Source: UBA1444 sp964601085
Lineage (GTDB): Bacteria; Bacillota; Negativicutes; UBA1444
Direction of reading: 5' to 3'
Assembly: GCA_964601085.1 (NCBI GenBank)
Contig: CAZRLN010000003.1
Location: 70,647-134,646, forward strand
Length of the DNA: 64,000 bases
Positions 7,552-15,041 of this stretch are shown one piece after another. The notes below the pieces were generated by a model that saw only the letters and a program-made list of their open reading frames with translations, had not been told where the DNA came from and ran no database searches. Every line of letters begins with the position of its first letter. The stretch's first letter is position 1. Position numbers and translations under genes: made by a program.

Positions 7552-8220
7552 GTGGGACAAGGAAAAGTTGAACTAATACCGGTAAAAACACATATCGTTA
7601 CTAAAAGAGATGATATTGCGGATGTGATCGAAAAGTATGCCGGTCCGCAAATGGGACCCGACGATGTGGTTTCCGTGGCCGAAAGTGTACTGGCCATTAC
7701 TCAGGGACGCTACCGGCGGCCGGAAGAAATGAATCCCAGCTTGCTGGCAATGGTCCTGAGCCGTTTCATCCATGTTGATTCTAGTTGTTCCAGCCCTTGC
7801 GGAATGCAATCCACGATGGACGAGGGCGGAACATTGCGGGTGCTCATGGCGTTCATTGTCGGCGGAATTGCGAAAGTGTTCGGAAATTCAGGGGTGTTTT
7901 ATAAATTGGCCGGTGAGCAGGCGGCGTTGATTGATGATGTCACGGGTACTATGCCGCCATTTGACAAAGTGTTGGTTTTTGGTCCCAAAGAACCGGTCAA
8001 GGTGGCGGAAAGAATCAAGATGAGAATGGGTTGCTTTGGCGCAGCGGTAGCGGATGTAAATGATTTGAAACGAGCGGCGGTGCTGGGGGTGTCCGAGGGA
8101 CTCGATCCGCATGAATTATCAAGGATCCTTATTGATAACCCGTTCGGCAATGCCAATCAGCAGACACCGATCGTTATCATTAAAAATTATGCGGCGGCAG
8201 TCGCCGCAATTCGAGGATAG
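7552..8220 (+). CDS. Coenzyme F420-0:L-glutamate ligase (CofE) family protein
   Basis: The family joins glutamate to F420-0 in methanogens and actinobacteria; members in other bacteria are of unclear role. Visible: an N-terminal VELIPVKTHIVTKRDDIADVIEKYA start, a DDVVSVAESVLAITQGR segment, and a metal/phosphate-site-like stretch (SRFIHVDSSCSSPCGM). The GTG at 7552 is chosen because GGAGG lies about 8 nt upstream and the preceding gene ends 2 nt before. No other F420-biosynthesis gene is in the window, so a different acceptor is likely. The stop codon is embedded in a terminator hairpin. Confidence 0.8.
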   Translation: MGQGKVELIPVKTHIVTKRDDIADVIEKYAGPQMGPDDVVSVAESVLAITQGRYRRPEEMNPSLLAMVLSRFIHVDSSCSSPCGMQSTMDEGGTLRVLMAFIVGGIAKVFGNSGVFYKLAGEQAALIDDVTGTMPPFDKVLVFGPKEPVKVAERIKMRMGCFGAAVADVNDLKRAAVLGVSEGLDPHELSRILIDNPFGNANQQTPIVIIKNYAAAVAAIRG

Positions 8221-8238
8221 CGCGGCTATCCTTTTTTT
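8215..8238 (+). terminator. Intrinsic terminator overlapping the CofE-like stop
   Basis: GGATAGC (8215-8221) pairs perfectly with GCTATCC (8225-8231) around a 3-nt loop and is followed by T7. The stop codon of the upstream gene lies inside the left arm. Confidence 0.88.
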
Positions 8239-8284
8239 GTCTATGCCGGGCATACTATTTTAGATTTTTGGGGAGGTTGGCGGA

Positions 8285-9262
8285 TTGGCTCGAATTGGCA
8301 TGACAACAACCATACCGGTTGAAATCATTCTGGCGGCGGGACATGTGCCGGTAGATTTGAATAATGTGTTTATTACCGGCGCAGAGCCGGTTCGCCGGGT
8401 GGAAGCGGCGGAAGACGCCGGTTATCCCCGCAATATTTGCGGCTGGATCAAAGGGTTATATGCCACAGTGGTCGGAACGGATTGCGTGGATGCGGTCATT
8501 GCCGTGACACAGGGCGACTGCAGCAATACGCATGCACTGATGGAAACTTGGGAGATGGCGGGGGTCCGGGTGATTCCGTTTGCTTATCCCTTCGATCGTG
8601 ATCCTGACTTGTTGCGTCTACAGATGCAAAAACTGGCGGACGCTTTGGGGGCTGAATGGGGTACGGTGCTGAAGGTCAAAGAAAATACAGACCGGGTGCG
8701 CCGCAAGGTTGCGGAAATTGATCGATTGACCTGGCAGGAAAACCAGGTGAACGGAGCGGATAACCACCTGTTCCAGGTGAGCTGTAGCGACTTTAACAGT
8801 GATTTGGACCGTTTTGAAACGGATGTTGATATTTTTCTGCAAAAAGCAGCCCAAGCATCGAGCCGAAAAAAAGAACTCCGTTTAGGCTATATTGGAGTAC
8901 CGCCAATCTTTACCGATTTATACTCCTATGTCGAAAGCCTTGGGGCCCGAGTGGTTTTTAATGAGGTGCAGCGTCAGTTTGCCATGCCGTATGATGAATC
9001 GGATCTTATTGAGCAATATCGTCGATATACCTATCCCTATGGTATTTTCGGCCGACTTGAAGATATTCAGGCGGAAGTGGAACGCCGTCAGTTGGACGGA
9101 GTGATTCACTATGTCCAGAGTTTCTGTTATCGTCAGATTGAGGACATGATTGTGCGGAAAAAAATGAAGACGCCTATTTTGACGATCGAGGGAGACAAGC
9201 CGGGATGCATGGATGCCCGAACTCGCTTGCGCGTTGATGGGTTTATCGAAATGTTGAAGTGA
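8285..9262 (+). CDS. 2-hydroxyacyl-CoA dehydratase subunit D-like Fe-S protein (HgdB/YjiM superfamily)
   Basis: The superfamily includes 2-hydroxyglutaryl-CoA dehydratase subunits and the double-cubane cluster proteins, which use ATP-driven electrons from a partner ATPase. Of its 325 residues, Cys appears in NICGW, GTDCVDAV, QGDCSNTH, VSCSD, SFCYRQ and KPGCMDA contexts, positions suited to Fe-S ligands. Only one such subunit is encoded, where canonical dehydratases have two. The start is TTG at 8285 with GGGGAGG about 8 nt upstream. The activator gene starts next to its stop. It is more likely an YjiM/double-cubane type reductase than a true dehydratase; this is inference. Confidence 0.8.
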   Translation: MARIGMTTTIPVEIILAAGHVPVDLNNVFITGAEPVRRVEAAEDAGYPRNICGWIKGLYATVVGTDCVDAVIAVTQGDCSNTHALMETWEMAGVRVIPFAYPFDRDPDLLRLQMQKLADALGAEWGTVLKVKENTDRVRRKVAEIDRLTWQENQVNGADNHLFQVSCSDFNSDLDRFETDVDIFLQKAAQASSRKKELRLGYIGVPPIFTDLYSYVESLGARVVFNEVQRQFAMPYDESDLIEQYRRYTYPYGIFGRLEDIQAEVERRQLDGVIHYVQSFCYRQIEDMIVRKKMKTPILTIEGDKPGCMDARTRLRVDGFIEMLK

Positions 9263-9273
9263 GGGGTAGTAAA

Positions 9274-10041
9274 GTGTTCTGCGGAATGGACTTGGGGAGT
9301 CGCGCCGTAAAAATTGTGTTGTTTGATGGGCAAGACCTTCGGGAAGAACGGGTGATCGAAACTGCCCATTTTTATAAAAAATGCGGCGAGCGCTCAAAAG
9401 AAGGATTTACCGTCGATTTTAGTTCATTGCTGTCGAAAATGCCGACAACAATTACCGTGACGGGGTATGGACGCAATTCGCTCAACATTGTTGGCGCGGA
9501 TATCATTTCCGAGCTTAAGGCCCATATGCTGGGAGCCTTGTGGCAAACCGGACTGACAGACTTTACGTTGCTCGACCTTGGCGGACAGGATAGTAAAGTG
9601 ATTCGGGTCCGTGGCAGCCGGATGGATGATTTTTTATTGAATGACAAGTGCGCGGCCAGTACCGGCCGGTATTTGGAAAATATGGCGGCTGTTTTGGGGA
9701 TTTCATTGGCTGAACTAAGCCTGCATTACGATAACCCAACGGACCTTTCCGCCACATGCGCCATATTCGGTGAATCCGAACTGATTGGAAAGATCGTGGA
9801 AGGAGTACCGACTTCGGATCTTGCCGCGGGAGTGAACTATTCGATCTTTCGCCGTATCAAGCCGATGTTGCTGTCGTTGGCGAGCGATGTGATTGTATTT
9901 ACCGGTGGCGTTGCCCTTGGGCCGGCGGTAGCGCATTGGCTCAAGAAAGAAATCGGCGCTCGGGTCGTCGTACCACAACACCCGCAGTTGAATGGCGCCA
10001 TTGGCTGCGCAATATACGCATGGAAACAGCAGGAGAAATAG
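9274..10041 (+). CDS. Acyl-CoA dehydratase activase (BadF/BadG/HgdC ATPase family)
   Basis: Couples ATP hydrolysis to low-potential electron transfer into the partner protein through a [4Fe-4S] cluster shared by two subunits. Seen: an ASKHA-type phosphate loop (GMDLGSRAVKIV), the DLGGQDSKVIRV motif, and the two cluster Cys in NDKCAASTGR and SATCAIFGESE, both intact. GTG at 9274 is chosen because GAGGGG lies 7 nt upstream; the frame also permits a GTG at 9259 overlapping the previous stop. At about 255 residues it is typical of HgdC. It forms a two-gene unit with the preceding gene. Confidence 0.9.
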   Translation: MFCGMDLGSRAVKIVLFDGQDLREERVIETAHFYKKCGERSKEGFTVDFSSLLSKMPTTITVTGYGRNSLNIVGADIISELKAHMLGALWQTGLTDFTLLDLGGQDSKVIRVRGSRMDDFLLNDKCAASTGRYLENMAAVLGISLAELSLHYDNPTDLSATCAIFGESELIGKIVEGVPTSDLAAGVNYSIFRRIKPMLLSLASDVIVFTGGVALGPAVAHWLKKEIGARVVVPQHPQLNGAIGCAIYAWKQQEK

Positions 10042-10099
10042 GGGAAATAACTTTAAAATAAGTAGTCAAAGAATATAAGTTGAAGGCAGGGAATGGAAG

Positions 10100-10837
10100 A
10101 TGCAGAGAGTGGATGGACGGACCGCCGATATGTTGCGCCCGGTGAACATGACCCGGAATTATTTGAAGTTTGCGGAAGGCTCCGTAATGATCGAGGTGGG
10201 AGATACACGAGTGTTATGCAGCGCTAGTGTGGAGGAAAAAGTGCCGCCCTTTCTTAAAGGCAGCGGCAGTGGCTGGGTGACAGCCGAGTATTCGTTGTTG
10301 CCCCGATCTACCGGCACGCGAAATCAACGGGAAGCCGCGAAAGGAAAACAGACTGGCCGGACTCATGAAATTCAGCGATTGATCGGCCGGTCGCTGCGCA
10401 GCGTGGTCGACTTATCGGCGCTCGGCGAACGAACCATTTGGATTGATTGCGATGTGATCCAGGCGGATGGCGGGACGCGAACAGCCTCAATTACAGGAGC
10501 ATTTGTAGCACTGGTGGATGCGCTGAATAAAATTGGCTTTGATGATGCCAAGCCTTTTCCGGTTCGCGACTTTTTAGCGGCTGTGAGTGTTGGCGTGCTG
10601 CCGGACGGTCCGGCGCTTGACCTATGCTATGTCGAAGACTCTTCGGCCATTGTCGATATGAACCTGGTGATGACTGGCGCCGGAAATTTTGTGGAAGTAC
10701 AGGGAACGGGAGAAAAAGCCCCTTTTAATAAACAGGAGCTGGCGGAATTGCTGCGGCTTGGGGAAAGCGGGATCGAACGTCTTATGCAGATTCAACGGGA
10801 AGCCCTGGGTTCTTTGGCGGAACGGGTTGGGAGATAG
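10100..10837 (+). CDS. rph: Ribonuclease PH
   Basis: A phosphorolytic 3'-to-5' exonuclease that trims tRNA precursors. The 245 residues match family length. It opens MQRVDGRTADMLRPVNMTRN and has the phosphate-binding segment STGTRNQREAAKGKQTGRTHEIQRLIGRSLR, though split over several motifs, then the DCDVIQADGGTRTASITGA region with the catalytic Asp, all as in Rph. It overlaps nothing but is followed after 2 nt by rdgB, the usual Firmicute order rph-rdgB-yfcE. No promoter is obvious in the 58-bp gap after the activase gene, so read-through is possible. Confidence 0.97.
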   Translation: MQRVDGRTADMLRPVNMTRNYLKFAEGSVMIEVGDTRVLCSASVEEKVPPFLKGSGSGWVTAEYSLLPRSTGTRNQREAAKGKQTGRTHEIQRLIGRSLRSVVDLSALGERTIWIDCDVIQADGGTRTASITGAFVALVDALNKIGFDDAKPFPVRDFLAAVSVGVLPDGPALDLCYVEDSSAIVDMNLVMTGAGNFVEVQGTGEKAPFNKQELAELLRLGESGIERLMQIQREALGSLAERVGR

Positions 10838-10839
10838 AT

Positions 10840-11439
10840 ATGCAGAGGATTGTGGTGGGAAGTCGGAATGCTGGAAAAATCCGTGAGATTCAGGCGGTAT
10901 TGGCCGATCTACCCTATGAAATAGTGGGGTTGCCGGATGAGGGGGTTTCTGACGCTGAAGAAACAGGGGAAACGTTTCAGGAAAATGCGGTGATCAAAGC
11001 CAGATATTATTGTCAGCATACCGGCGAATATTGTCTGGCGGATGATTCGGGTCTTGAGGTCGATGCTTTGCAGGGAGCGCCTGGAGTATATTCAGCGCGC
11101 TTTGCCGGCGCACACGCCAGCGATTCGGAGAATAACCGAAAACTCTTGGAAGAGTTGGCGGAGGTTCCGGGAAATCAGCGAACGGCAAGATTCCGGAGTG
11201 TATTGGCGCTAGTCGGCCCGGACGGAAACGTATTGTTGTCGGAAGGCGTGTGCGAAGGGATTATTTTGTTTGAACCCCGTGGAAGCGGTGGCTTTGGCTA
11301 TGATCCTTTATTTTTTGTGACAGGGCAGGGTAAAACGATGGCGGAGATGAAATTGGAAGAGAAAAATCAAATCAGTCATCGTGGCAATGCGCTTCGAGCT
11401 TTTAAAGAAAAACTGCTTCAGGAAAGCAACCGGAGTTAA
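10840..11439 (+). CDS. rdgB: XTP/dITP diphosphatase (non-canonical purine NTP pyrophosphatase)
   Basis: Hydrolyses dITP, XTP and related deaminated purine nucleotides, keeping them out of DNA and RNA. 199 residues, family length. The N-terminal SRNAGKIREIQAVL motif contacts the nucleotide, LADDSGLEVDALQGAPGVYSAR carries the metal-binding acidic residues, and FEPRGSGGFGYDPLFF with SHRGNALRAF completes the active site. It starts 2 nt after rph, and the next gene starts 5 nt downstream, so the three form an operon. Confidence 0.97.
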   Translation: MQRIVVGSRNAGKIREIQAVLADLPYEIVGLPDEGVSDAEETGETFQENAVIKARYYCQHTGEYCLADDSGLEVDALQGAPGVYSARFAGAHASDSENNRKLLEELAEVPGNQRTARFRSVLALVGPDGNVLLSEGVCEGIILFEPRGSGGFGYDPLFFVTGQGKTMAEMKLEEKNQISHRGNALRAFKEKLLQESNRS

Positions 11440-11444
11440 TTACT

Positions 11445-11936
11445 ATGCGGATCGGGATCATGGGAGATACCCATGGTGATGTTTTCTCAATGCAACAAGC
11501 CGTTGCGGTGGCAGGGCCGGTGGAATTCTGGCTCCATACCGGTGACTTTTACCGGGATAGTTTGTTGCTGGCGGCTATTGCTTCTGTCCCGGTTACAGCG
11601 GTGGCGGGAAACTGCGACGGGCGAGCGGAGGCAAAACCGGACGAATTTATTGAAGTTGCCGGGTTTCGATTGTGGTTGACTCATGGTCATCGATACGGAG
11701 TAAAGAATGATTTGTCAGAGCTCAGGGAGTGGGCGTTGCTCTACGAAGCGGATGTGGTTGTTTTTGGACATACCCACCAGCCCTTCGTTGGGAATGAGTC
11801 GGGGTTGCTGTTTTTCAATCCCGGTAGCCCAGCTATGCCAAGACGTGGTCGGTCTAGGACTTGTGGCGTTTTGGAGTTAATTTCGGAGCGATCAGGCCAA
11901 ATTGAATTTATCCCCCGCTTAATTAGCATATGCTGA
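11445..11936 (+). CDS. YfcE/MJ0936-family metallophosphoesterase
   Basis: A calcineurin-fold phosphodiesterase of 163 residues. All metal-site motifs are visible: GDTHGD at the N-terminus, GNCDG in the middle, LTHGHRYG and VFGHTHQP toward the C-terminus, and the family's FNPGSPAMPR end. Homologues hydrolyse model phosphodiesters; the natural substrate is not settled. It follows rdgB by 5 nt and is the last gene of the rph operon; the malic enzyme gene begins after a 94-bp gap. Confidence 0.93.
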   Translation: MRIGIMGDTHGDVFSMQQAVAVAGPVEFWLHTGDFYRDSLLLAAIASVPVTAVAGNCDGRAEAKPDEFIEVAGFRLWLTHGHRYGVKNDLSELREWALLYEADVVVFGHTHQPFVGNESGLLFFNPGSPAMPRRGRSRTCGVLELISERSGQIEFIPRLISIC

Positions 11937-12030
11937 AGGAGTTTATTTGCCGATGTAGAATATGTTAAATTGACGTTTGATGTGTAATTGCGACAAATCA
12001 AACGAATATGATGAAGGCTGGGGGATGAAG

Positions 12031-13254
12031 ATGGATATTCGTGAAGAAGCTCTAAAACTGAGACGGAAGTATCATGGATTACTGGAAGTTCACTCAAAAG
12101 CACCGCTAACCACAAGGGATGAACTTAGCATCGTTTATACCCCAGGCGTAGCTGAACCTTGTAAAGACATTAAGGAAACCCAAGATCTATCCTTCGAACT
12201 GACATGTCGCGGCAATATGGTGGGAATTGTAACTGATGGTACGCGAGTCCTTGGTCTCGGTGACATTGGTCCGTTCGCCGCAATGCCGGTCATGGAAGGG
12301 AAAGCGTTGTTGTTCAAGACGTTTGGCGATGTTGATGCGATCCCCATCTGTATCGACGCGAAGGATCCGGAAAAATTTATTGAAATGGTGAAAAGGTTGG
12401 AACCGACTTTTGGCGGGATCAATCTGGAGGATATTTCTTCCCCGAAGTGTTATGACATTGAAGACGCATTAATCGAACAGATGAATATTCCAGTATTCCA
12501 CGATGATCAGCATGGGACGGCCATTGCCGCGGTGGCTGCAGTTTTGGGCGGATTACGGTTTGTGCAGAAGGATTTGCAGACGGCCCGGTTTGTAATTAAT
12601 GGTGCAGGCGCCGCGGGCACAGCGATTGCCCGTTTATTGGTCTATGCCGGGGTAAAAAACTTAATAATGATTGATTCACATGGAGCATTGCATGCGGACC
12701 GTTCCGATCTGAACAGGGTTCAAGCCCAACTTGTCAAACACACCAATCTTGAGAAGCGTAGGGGCAATCTCGCGGAAATCGCCAAAGGGGCGGATGTATT
12801 GCTTGGAGTGTCTGGGCCGAGATTGTTCACAAAGGAAATAATCGGTAATCTGGCCAAAGATTCACTTGTTTTTGCAATGGCAAATCCTGTACCGGAAGTT
12901 ATGTACGCAGAGGCTAAGGAAGCCGGAGCCCGTGTAGTGGGAACCGGACGTTCCGATGCTCCCAACCAGGCTAACAACGTCACGGTGTTTCCGGGAGTAT
13001 TCCGAGGCGCGTTGGACGTTCGGGCGCGACGTATTACAGAAGACATGAAATTGGCTGCCGCTCGCGCGATAGCGGGATTGTTGCCTGAAAAAGACCTGCG
13101 TGAAGATTTTGTCGTAGTTGACGCCTTTGATCCTCGCGTGGCGCCAGCAGTAGCGGCTGCTGTGGCGAAAGTGGCCATCGAAACCGATGTGGCGCGGGTC
13201 AAGATCGATCCGGAAGTAATCCGGGAACGAGCTGCCGCACGAATCGGCCGCTAA
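12031..13254 (+). CDS. NAD(P)-dependent malic enzyme (malate dehydrogenase, decarboxylating)
   Basis: Converts malate to pyruvate and CO2 with reduction of NAD(P). The 407 residues match the short prokaryotic form. Visible: the tyrosine in SIVYTPGVAEPC, the metal site region NLEDISSPKCYDIEDAL with FHDDQHGTAIAAVAA, and a GAGAAGTAIARLL nucleotide-binding loop. The ATG at 12031 (MDIREEALKLRRKYHG) is preferred over one at 11977, since a G5 tract lies 6 nt before it and homologues begin at this motif. It stands between the rph operon and a tRNA cluster. Cofactor choice cannot be read from the sequence. Confidence 0.92.
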   Translation: MDIREEALKLRRKYHGLLEVHSKAPLTTRDELSIVYTPGVAEPCKDIKETQDLSFELTCRGNMVGIVTDGTRVLGLGDIGPFAAMPVMEGKALLFKTFGDVDAIPICIDAKDPEKFIEMVKRLEPTFGGINLEDISSPKCYDIEDALIEQMNIPVFHDDQHGTAIAAVAAVLGGLRFVQKDLQTARFVINGAGAAGTAIARLLVYAGVKNLIMIDSHGALHADRSDLNRVQAQLVKHTNLEKRRGNLAEIAKGADVLLGVSGPRLFTKEIIGNLAKDSLVFAMANPVPEVMYAEAKEAGARVVGTGRSDAPNQANNVTVFPGVFRGALDVRARRITEDMKLAAARAIAGLLPEKDLREDFVVVDAFDPRVAPAVAAAVAKVAIETDVARVKIDPEVIRERAAARIGR

Positions 13255-13300
13255 TCATGCGGAAATAGTCTGCTGCGATTGGCTCAAACTGCGTTTGTGC

Positions 13301-13330
13301 TTGACATCCACAAACATTATGTAGTACAAT
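13301..13330 (+). promoter_or_regulatory. Sigma-A promoter of the tRNA cluster
   Basis: A consensus TTGACA (13301-13306) and TACAAT (13325-13330), 18 bp apart, end 14 bp before the tRNA-Pro gene. Confidence 0.82.
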
Positions 13331-13344
13331 AACTTTCGCATCGA

Positions 13345-13421
13345 CGGGGCGTGGCTCAGTTTGGTAGAGCACCTGCCTTGGGAGCAGGGGGTCGCAGGTT
13401 CAAATCCTGCCGCTCCGACCA
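13345..13421 (+). tRNA. tRNA-Pro (anticodon TGG)
   Basis: The acceptor CGGGGCG pairs with CGCTCCG (one G-T pair). The anticodon stem CCTGC/GCAGG encloses CTTGGGA, anticodon TGG (reads CCA and other proline codons). The T arm has GGTTCAAATCC. CCA is encoded. First gene of a three-tRNA cluster. Confidence 0.97.
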
Positions 13422-13430
13422 TACACAGGT

Positions 13431-13504
13431 GCGGGTGTAACTCAATGGTAGAGTGTCAGCCTTCCAAGCTGATTACGAGGGTTCGATTCCCTTCACCCGC
13501 TCCA
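13431..13504 (+). tRNA. tRNA-Gly (anticodon TCC)
   Basis: The acceptor GCGGGTG pairs with CACCCGC. The anticodon stem around CTTCCAA gives anticodon TCC (reads GGA/GGG). CCA is encoded. Lies 9 nt after tRNA-Pro. Confidence 0.97.
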
Positions 13505-13535
13505 TATTTTTTTGTCTGGACAGTGGCAACCCAGT

Positions 13536-13611
13536 GTCCCAGTAGCTCAGGGGATAGAGCAATGGACTTCTAATCCATTGGTCGGGGGTTCGATTCCCTC
13601 CTGGGACGCCA
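13536..13611 (+). tRNA. tRNA-Arg (anticodon TCT)
   Basis: The acceptor GTCCCAG pairs with CTGGGAC. The anticodon stem ATGGA/TCCAT encloses CTTCTAA, anticodon TCT (reads AGA/AGG). CCA is encoded. Last of the cluster, followed by a terminator. Confidence 0.97.
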
Positions 13612-13618
13612 AGAAAAT

Positions 13619-13659
13619 AAACCCTTCCGAGATTCACTCTTGGAAGGGTTTCCTTTTTT
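13619..13659 (+). terminator. Intrinsic terminator of the tRNA cluster
   Basis: AAACCCTTCC (13619-13628) pairs with GGAAGGGTTT (13642-13651); a GAG/CTC pairing inside shortens the loop. A T6 run follows. Confidence 0.88.
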
Positions 13660-13922
13660 CGTACAATAAATATACTAATTGTTTTCTTTTGTTGGCTTAT
13701 TTGGGGATGTAACAATGGTCGTTCTTTATATTTGATCGTTCTTGTTCAAATCAAAGTATTTTTTACAGTTTTTTTTAACAGCAATCGGAAAAAAATTGGG
13801 CAACATGGCGAAAATCGGCAAAATTCAAAGCTATTTCTCATTTTTTTGGGATTTTGCGCTATATTTTAATGATAATTCCAGTATTGAGGAATATATGGGC
13901 AATATATGTAGCTTTTTTAAGT
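13660..13922. other. AT-rich intergenic stretch, no gene supported
   Basis: This stretch is clearly richer in A and T than its surroundings and has several runs of six or more T or A. A TTG-started frame of 83 codons crosses it (13742-13993), but it has no ribosome site, runs through the cold-shock promoter and hairpin, and is Phe/Ile-rich by composition only. A small RNA cannot be excluded (see the hairpin at 13959). Confidence 0.5.
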
Positions 13923-13950
13923 TTGCTAATTGGTCATATGGCGATATACT
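13923..13950 (+). promoter_or_regulatory. Putative promoter of the cold-shock gene
   Basis: TTGCTA (13923-13928) and TATACT (13945-13950) are 16 bp apart. The predicted transcript would start near 13957, almost flush with the hairpin at 13959. Confidence 0.55.
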
Positions 13951-13958
13951 TATAAATG

Positions 13959-13991
13959 CCGGCTGCTTATTGCGGTCGGTATTTTTTTTTT
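13959..13991 (+). promoter_or_regulatory. Terminator-like hairpin in the cold-shock leader
   Basis: An 8-bp stem (13959-13966 with 13972-13979, two G-U pairs) with a TTATT loop is followed by T10 (13982-13991). The ribosome site GGGAGGG begins right after it. Its layout is that of an intrinsic terminator, yet it lies between the promoter and the start codon of the cold-shock gene. Confidence 0.6.
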
Positions 13992-14007
13992 AGGGAGGGA
14001 TCTTACT

Positions 14008-14205
14008 ATGGTTGGAAAGGTGAAGTGGTTTAATGCAGAAAGGGGGTATGGCTTTATTAAACAGGCAACGGGCGGCGATCTTTTTGTGCATTATTCTGCA
14101 ATCGATGCGAAGGGCTTTCGATGTCTGGAAACGGGTCAATCGGTGGAATATGAAGTGGTGTCGGTGAACAATCGACAAGAAGCCGCTCATGTCACAAAAT
14201 TATAA
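14008..14205 (+). CDS. Cold-shock protein (CspA family)
   Basis: A 65-residue single CSD domain that binds single-stranded RNA and DNA. The RNP1 motif (KGYGFI-type, here RGYGFIKQ) and RNP2 (DLFVHYSAI) are both intact, and MVGKVKWFNAERGYGF is the classical start. The ATG at 14008 has AGGGAGGG about 8 nt upstream; a longer frame upstream has no support. The leader carries a hairpin plus T10 tract that may control expression. It is followed by hpf, another cold/stress and stationary-phase function, on the same strand. Confidence 0.95.
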   Translation: MVGKVKWFNAERGYGFIKQATGGDLFVHYSAIDAKGFRCLETGQSVEYEVVSVNNRQEAAHVTKL

Positions 14206-14315
14206 AAATTTTGGCAACATGCGTATATTTCTGTGGAATCCTATTATTTCCGCAGGAATTTTCGAGGATGACGCCGAATAATAATAGCATAGATCAGGAA
14301 AGGAGCATGGATCTT

Positions 14316-14861
14316 ATGGCTATTACTGTACGCGGCAAAAATCTCGACATTACGCCTCCGTTGAAAGAATACGTGGAAAAGCGCGTCAAAAAGGTTACCA
14401 AGTATTTTGACAAGACGGGTGACATTACAGTCATTCTCTCCGTAGAAAAAGGTCGTCACCAGACCGGAAATTTTCATCATGTTGAAGTTACCGTGCCTGT
14501 TAATGGGCTGCTGATCCGGGGAGAAGAACGCACTGCCGACATGTATGCATCGATTGATCAAGTCATGGACAAAATCGAAAAACAAATTGGCAAGTATAAG
14601 ACGAAACTGGAGAAAAAATTCCGGGGCAGCGGGTTCCGGGCTGATGTAGCTTCCTCGGTGACGATTCCAGAAGTGGAGGAGGATGCTATCGTTCGAACCA
14701 AACGGTTCGCGGTGAAACCAATGGATCCGGAAGAAGCGATTCTGCAAATGAATTTGCTGAACCATGATTTTTTCATGTTCCTGAACATCGAATCGGAACA
14801 GGTGAATGTGGTATATCGTCGAAAGGACGGATACTATGGCTTACTGGAACCTGAATTTTGA
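14316..14861 (+). CDS. hpf: Ribosome hibernation-promoting factor, long form
   Basis: Binds the 30S decoding region and dimerises 70S ribosomes into inactive 100S particles in stationary phase. It has 181 residues: an N-terminal S30AE domain (AITVRGKNLDITPPLKEYVEKRVKK, read in two parts) and, after a linker, the C-terminal dimerisation domain (RTKRFAVKPMDPEEAILQMNLLNHDFFMFLN, in two parts) that marks the long form. ATG 14316 is chosen since AGGAAAGGAG lies 10 nt upstream; the ATG at 14307 is too close to it. A strong terminator follows. Confidence 0.95.
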   Translation: MAITVRGKNLDITPPLKEYVEKRVKKVTKYFDKTGDITVILSVEKGRHQTGNFHHVEVTVPVNGLLIRGEERTADMYASIDQVMDKIEKQIGKYKTKLEKKFRGSGFRADVASSVTIPEVEEDAIVRTKRFAVKPMDPEEAILQMNLLNHDFFMFLNIESEQVNVVYRRKDGYYGLLEPEF

Positions 14862-14893
14862 TTTGGAGACATTAGGATAATTGTTGCTTCCAG

Positions 14894-14932
14894 GGATCGC
14901 GCCGATAACGAAAGTATCGGCGCGATCCTTTT
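14894..14932 (+). terminator. Intrinsic terminator after hpf
   Basis: A perfect 14-bp stem (14894-14907 with 14915-14928) encloses a 7-nt loop, followed by TTTT. Confidence 0.88.
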
Positions 14933-14982
14933 GTCGTTTTCTTGCGCAATTGATCCTGACGAGTGCTTGTTCGCGCTATTTT

Positions 14983-15011
14983 TTGCACTTTATAAAGGAC
15001 TCTGATAAAAT
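14983..15011 (+). promoter_or_regulatory. Putative secA promoter
   Basis: TTGCAC (14983-14988), 17 bp, TAAAAT (15006-15011), some 30 bp upstream of the secA start codon. Confidence 0.55.
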
Positions 15012-15041
15012 ATCTTAGATAGGCAAAAGGAGTGATCTGTT

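Noticed and set aside
13742..13993. 83-codon frame before the cold-shock gene
   Set aside because: It starts at TTG with no ribosome site, runs across the promoter and hairpin of the cold-shock gene and is composed of AT-driven Phe/Ile/Asn.
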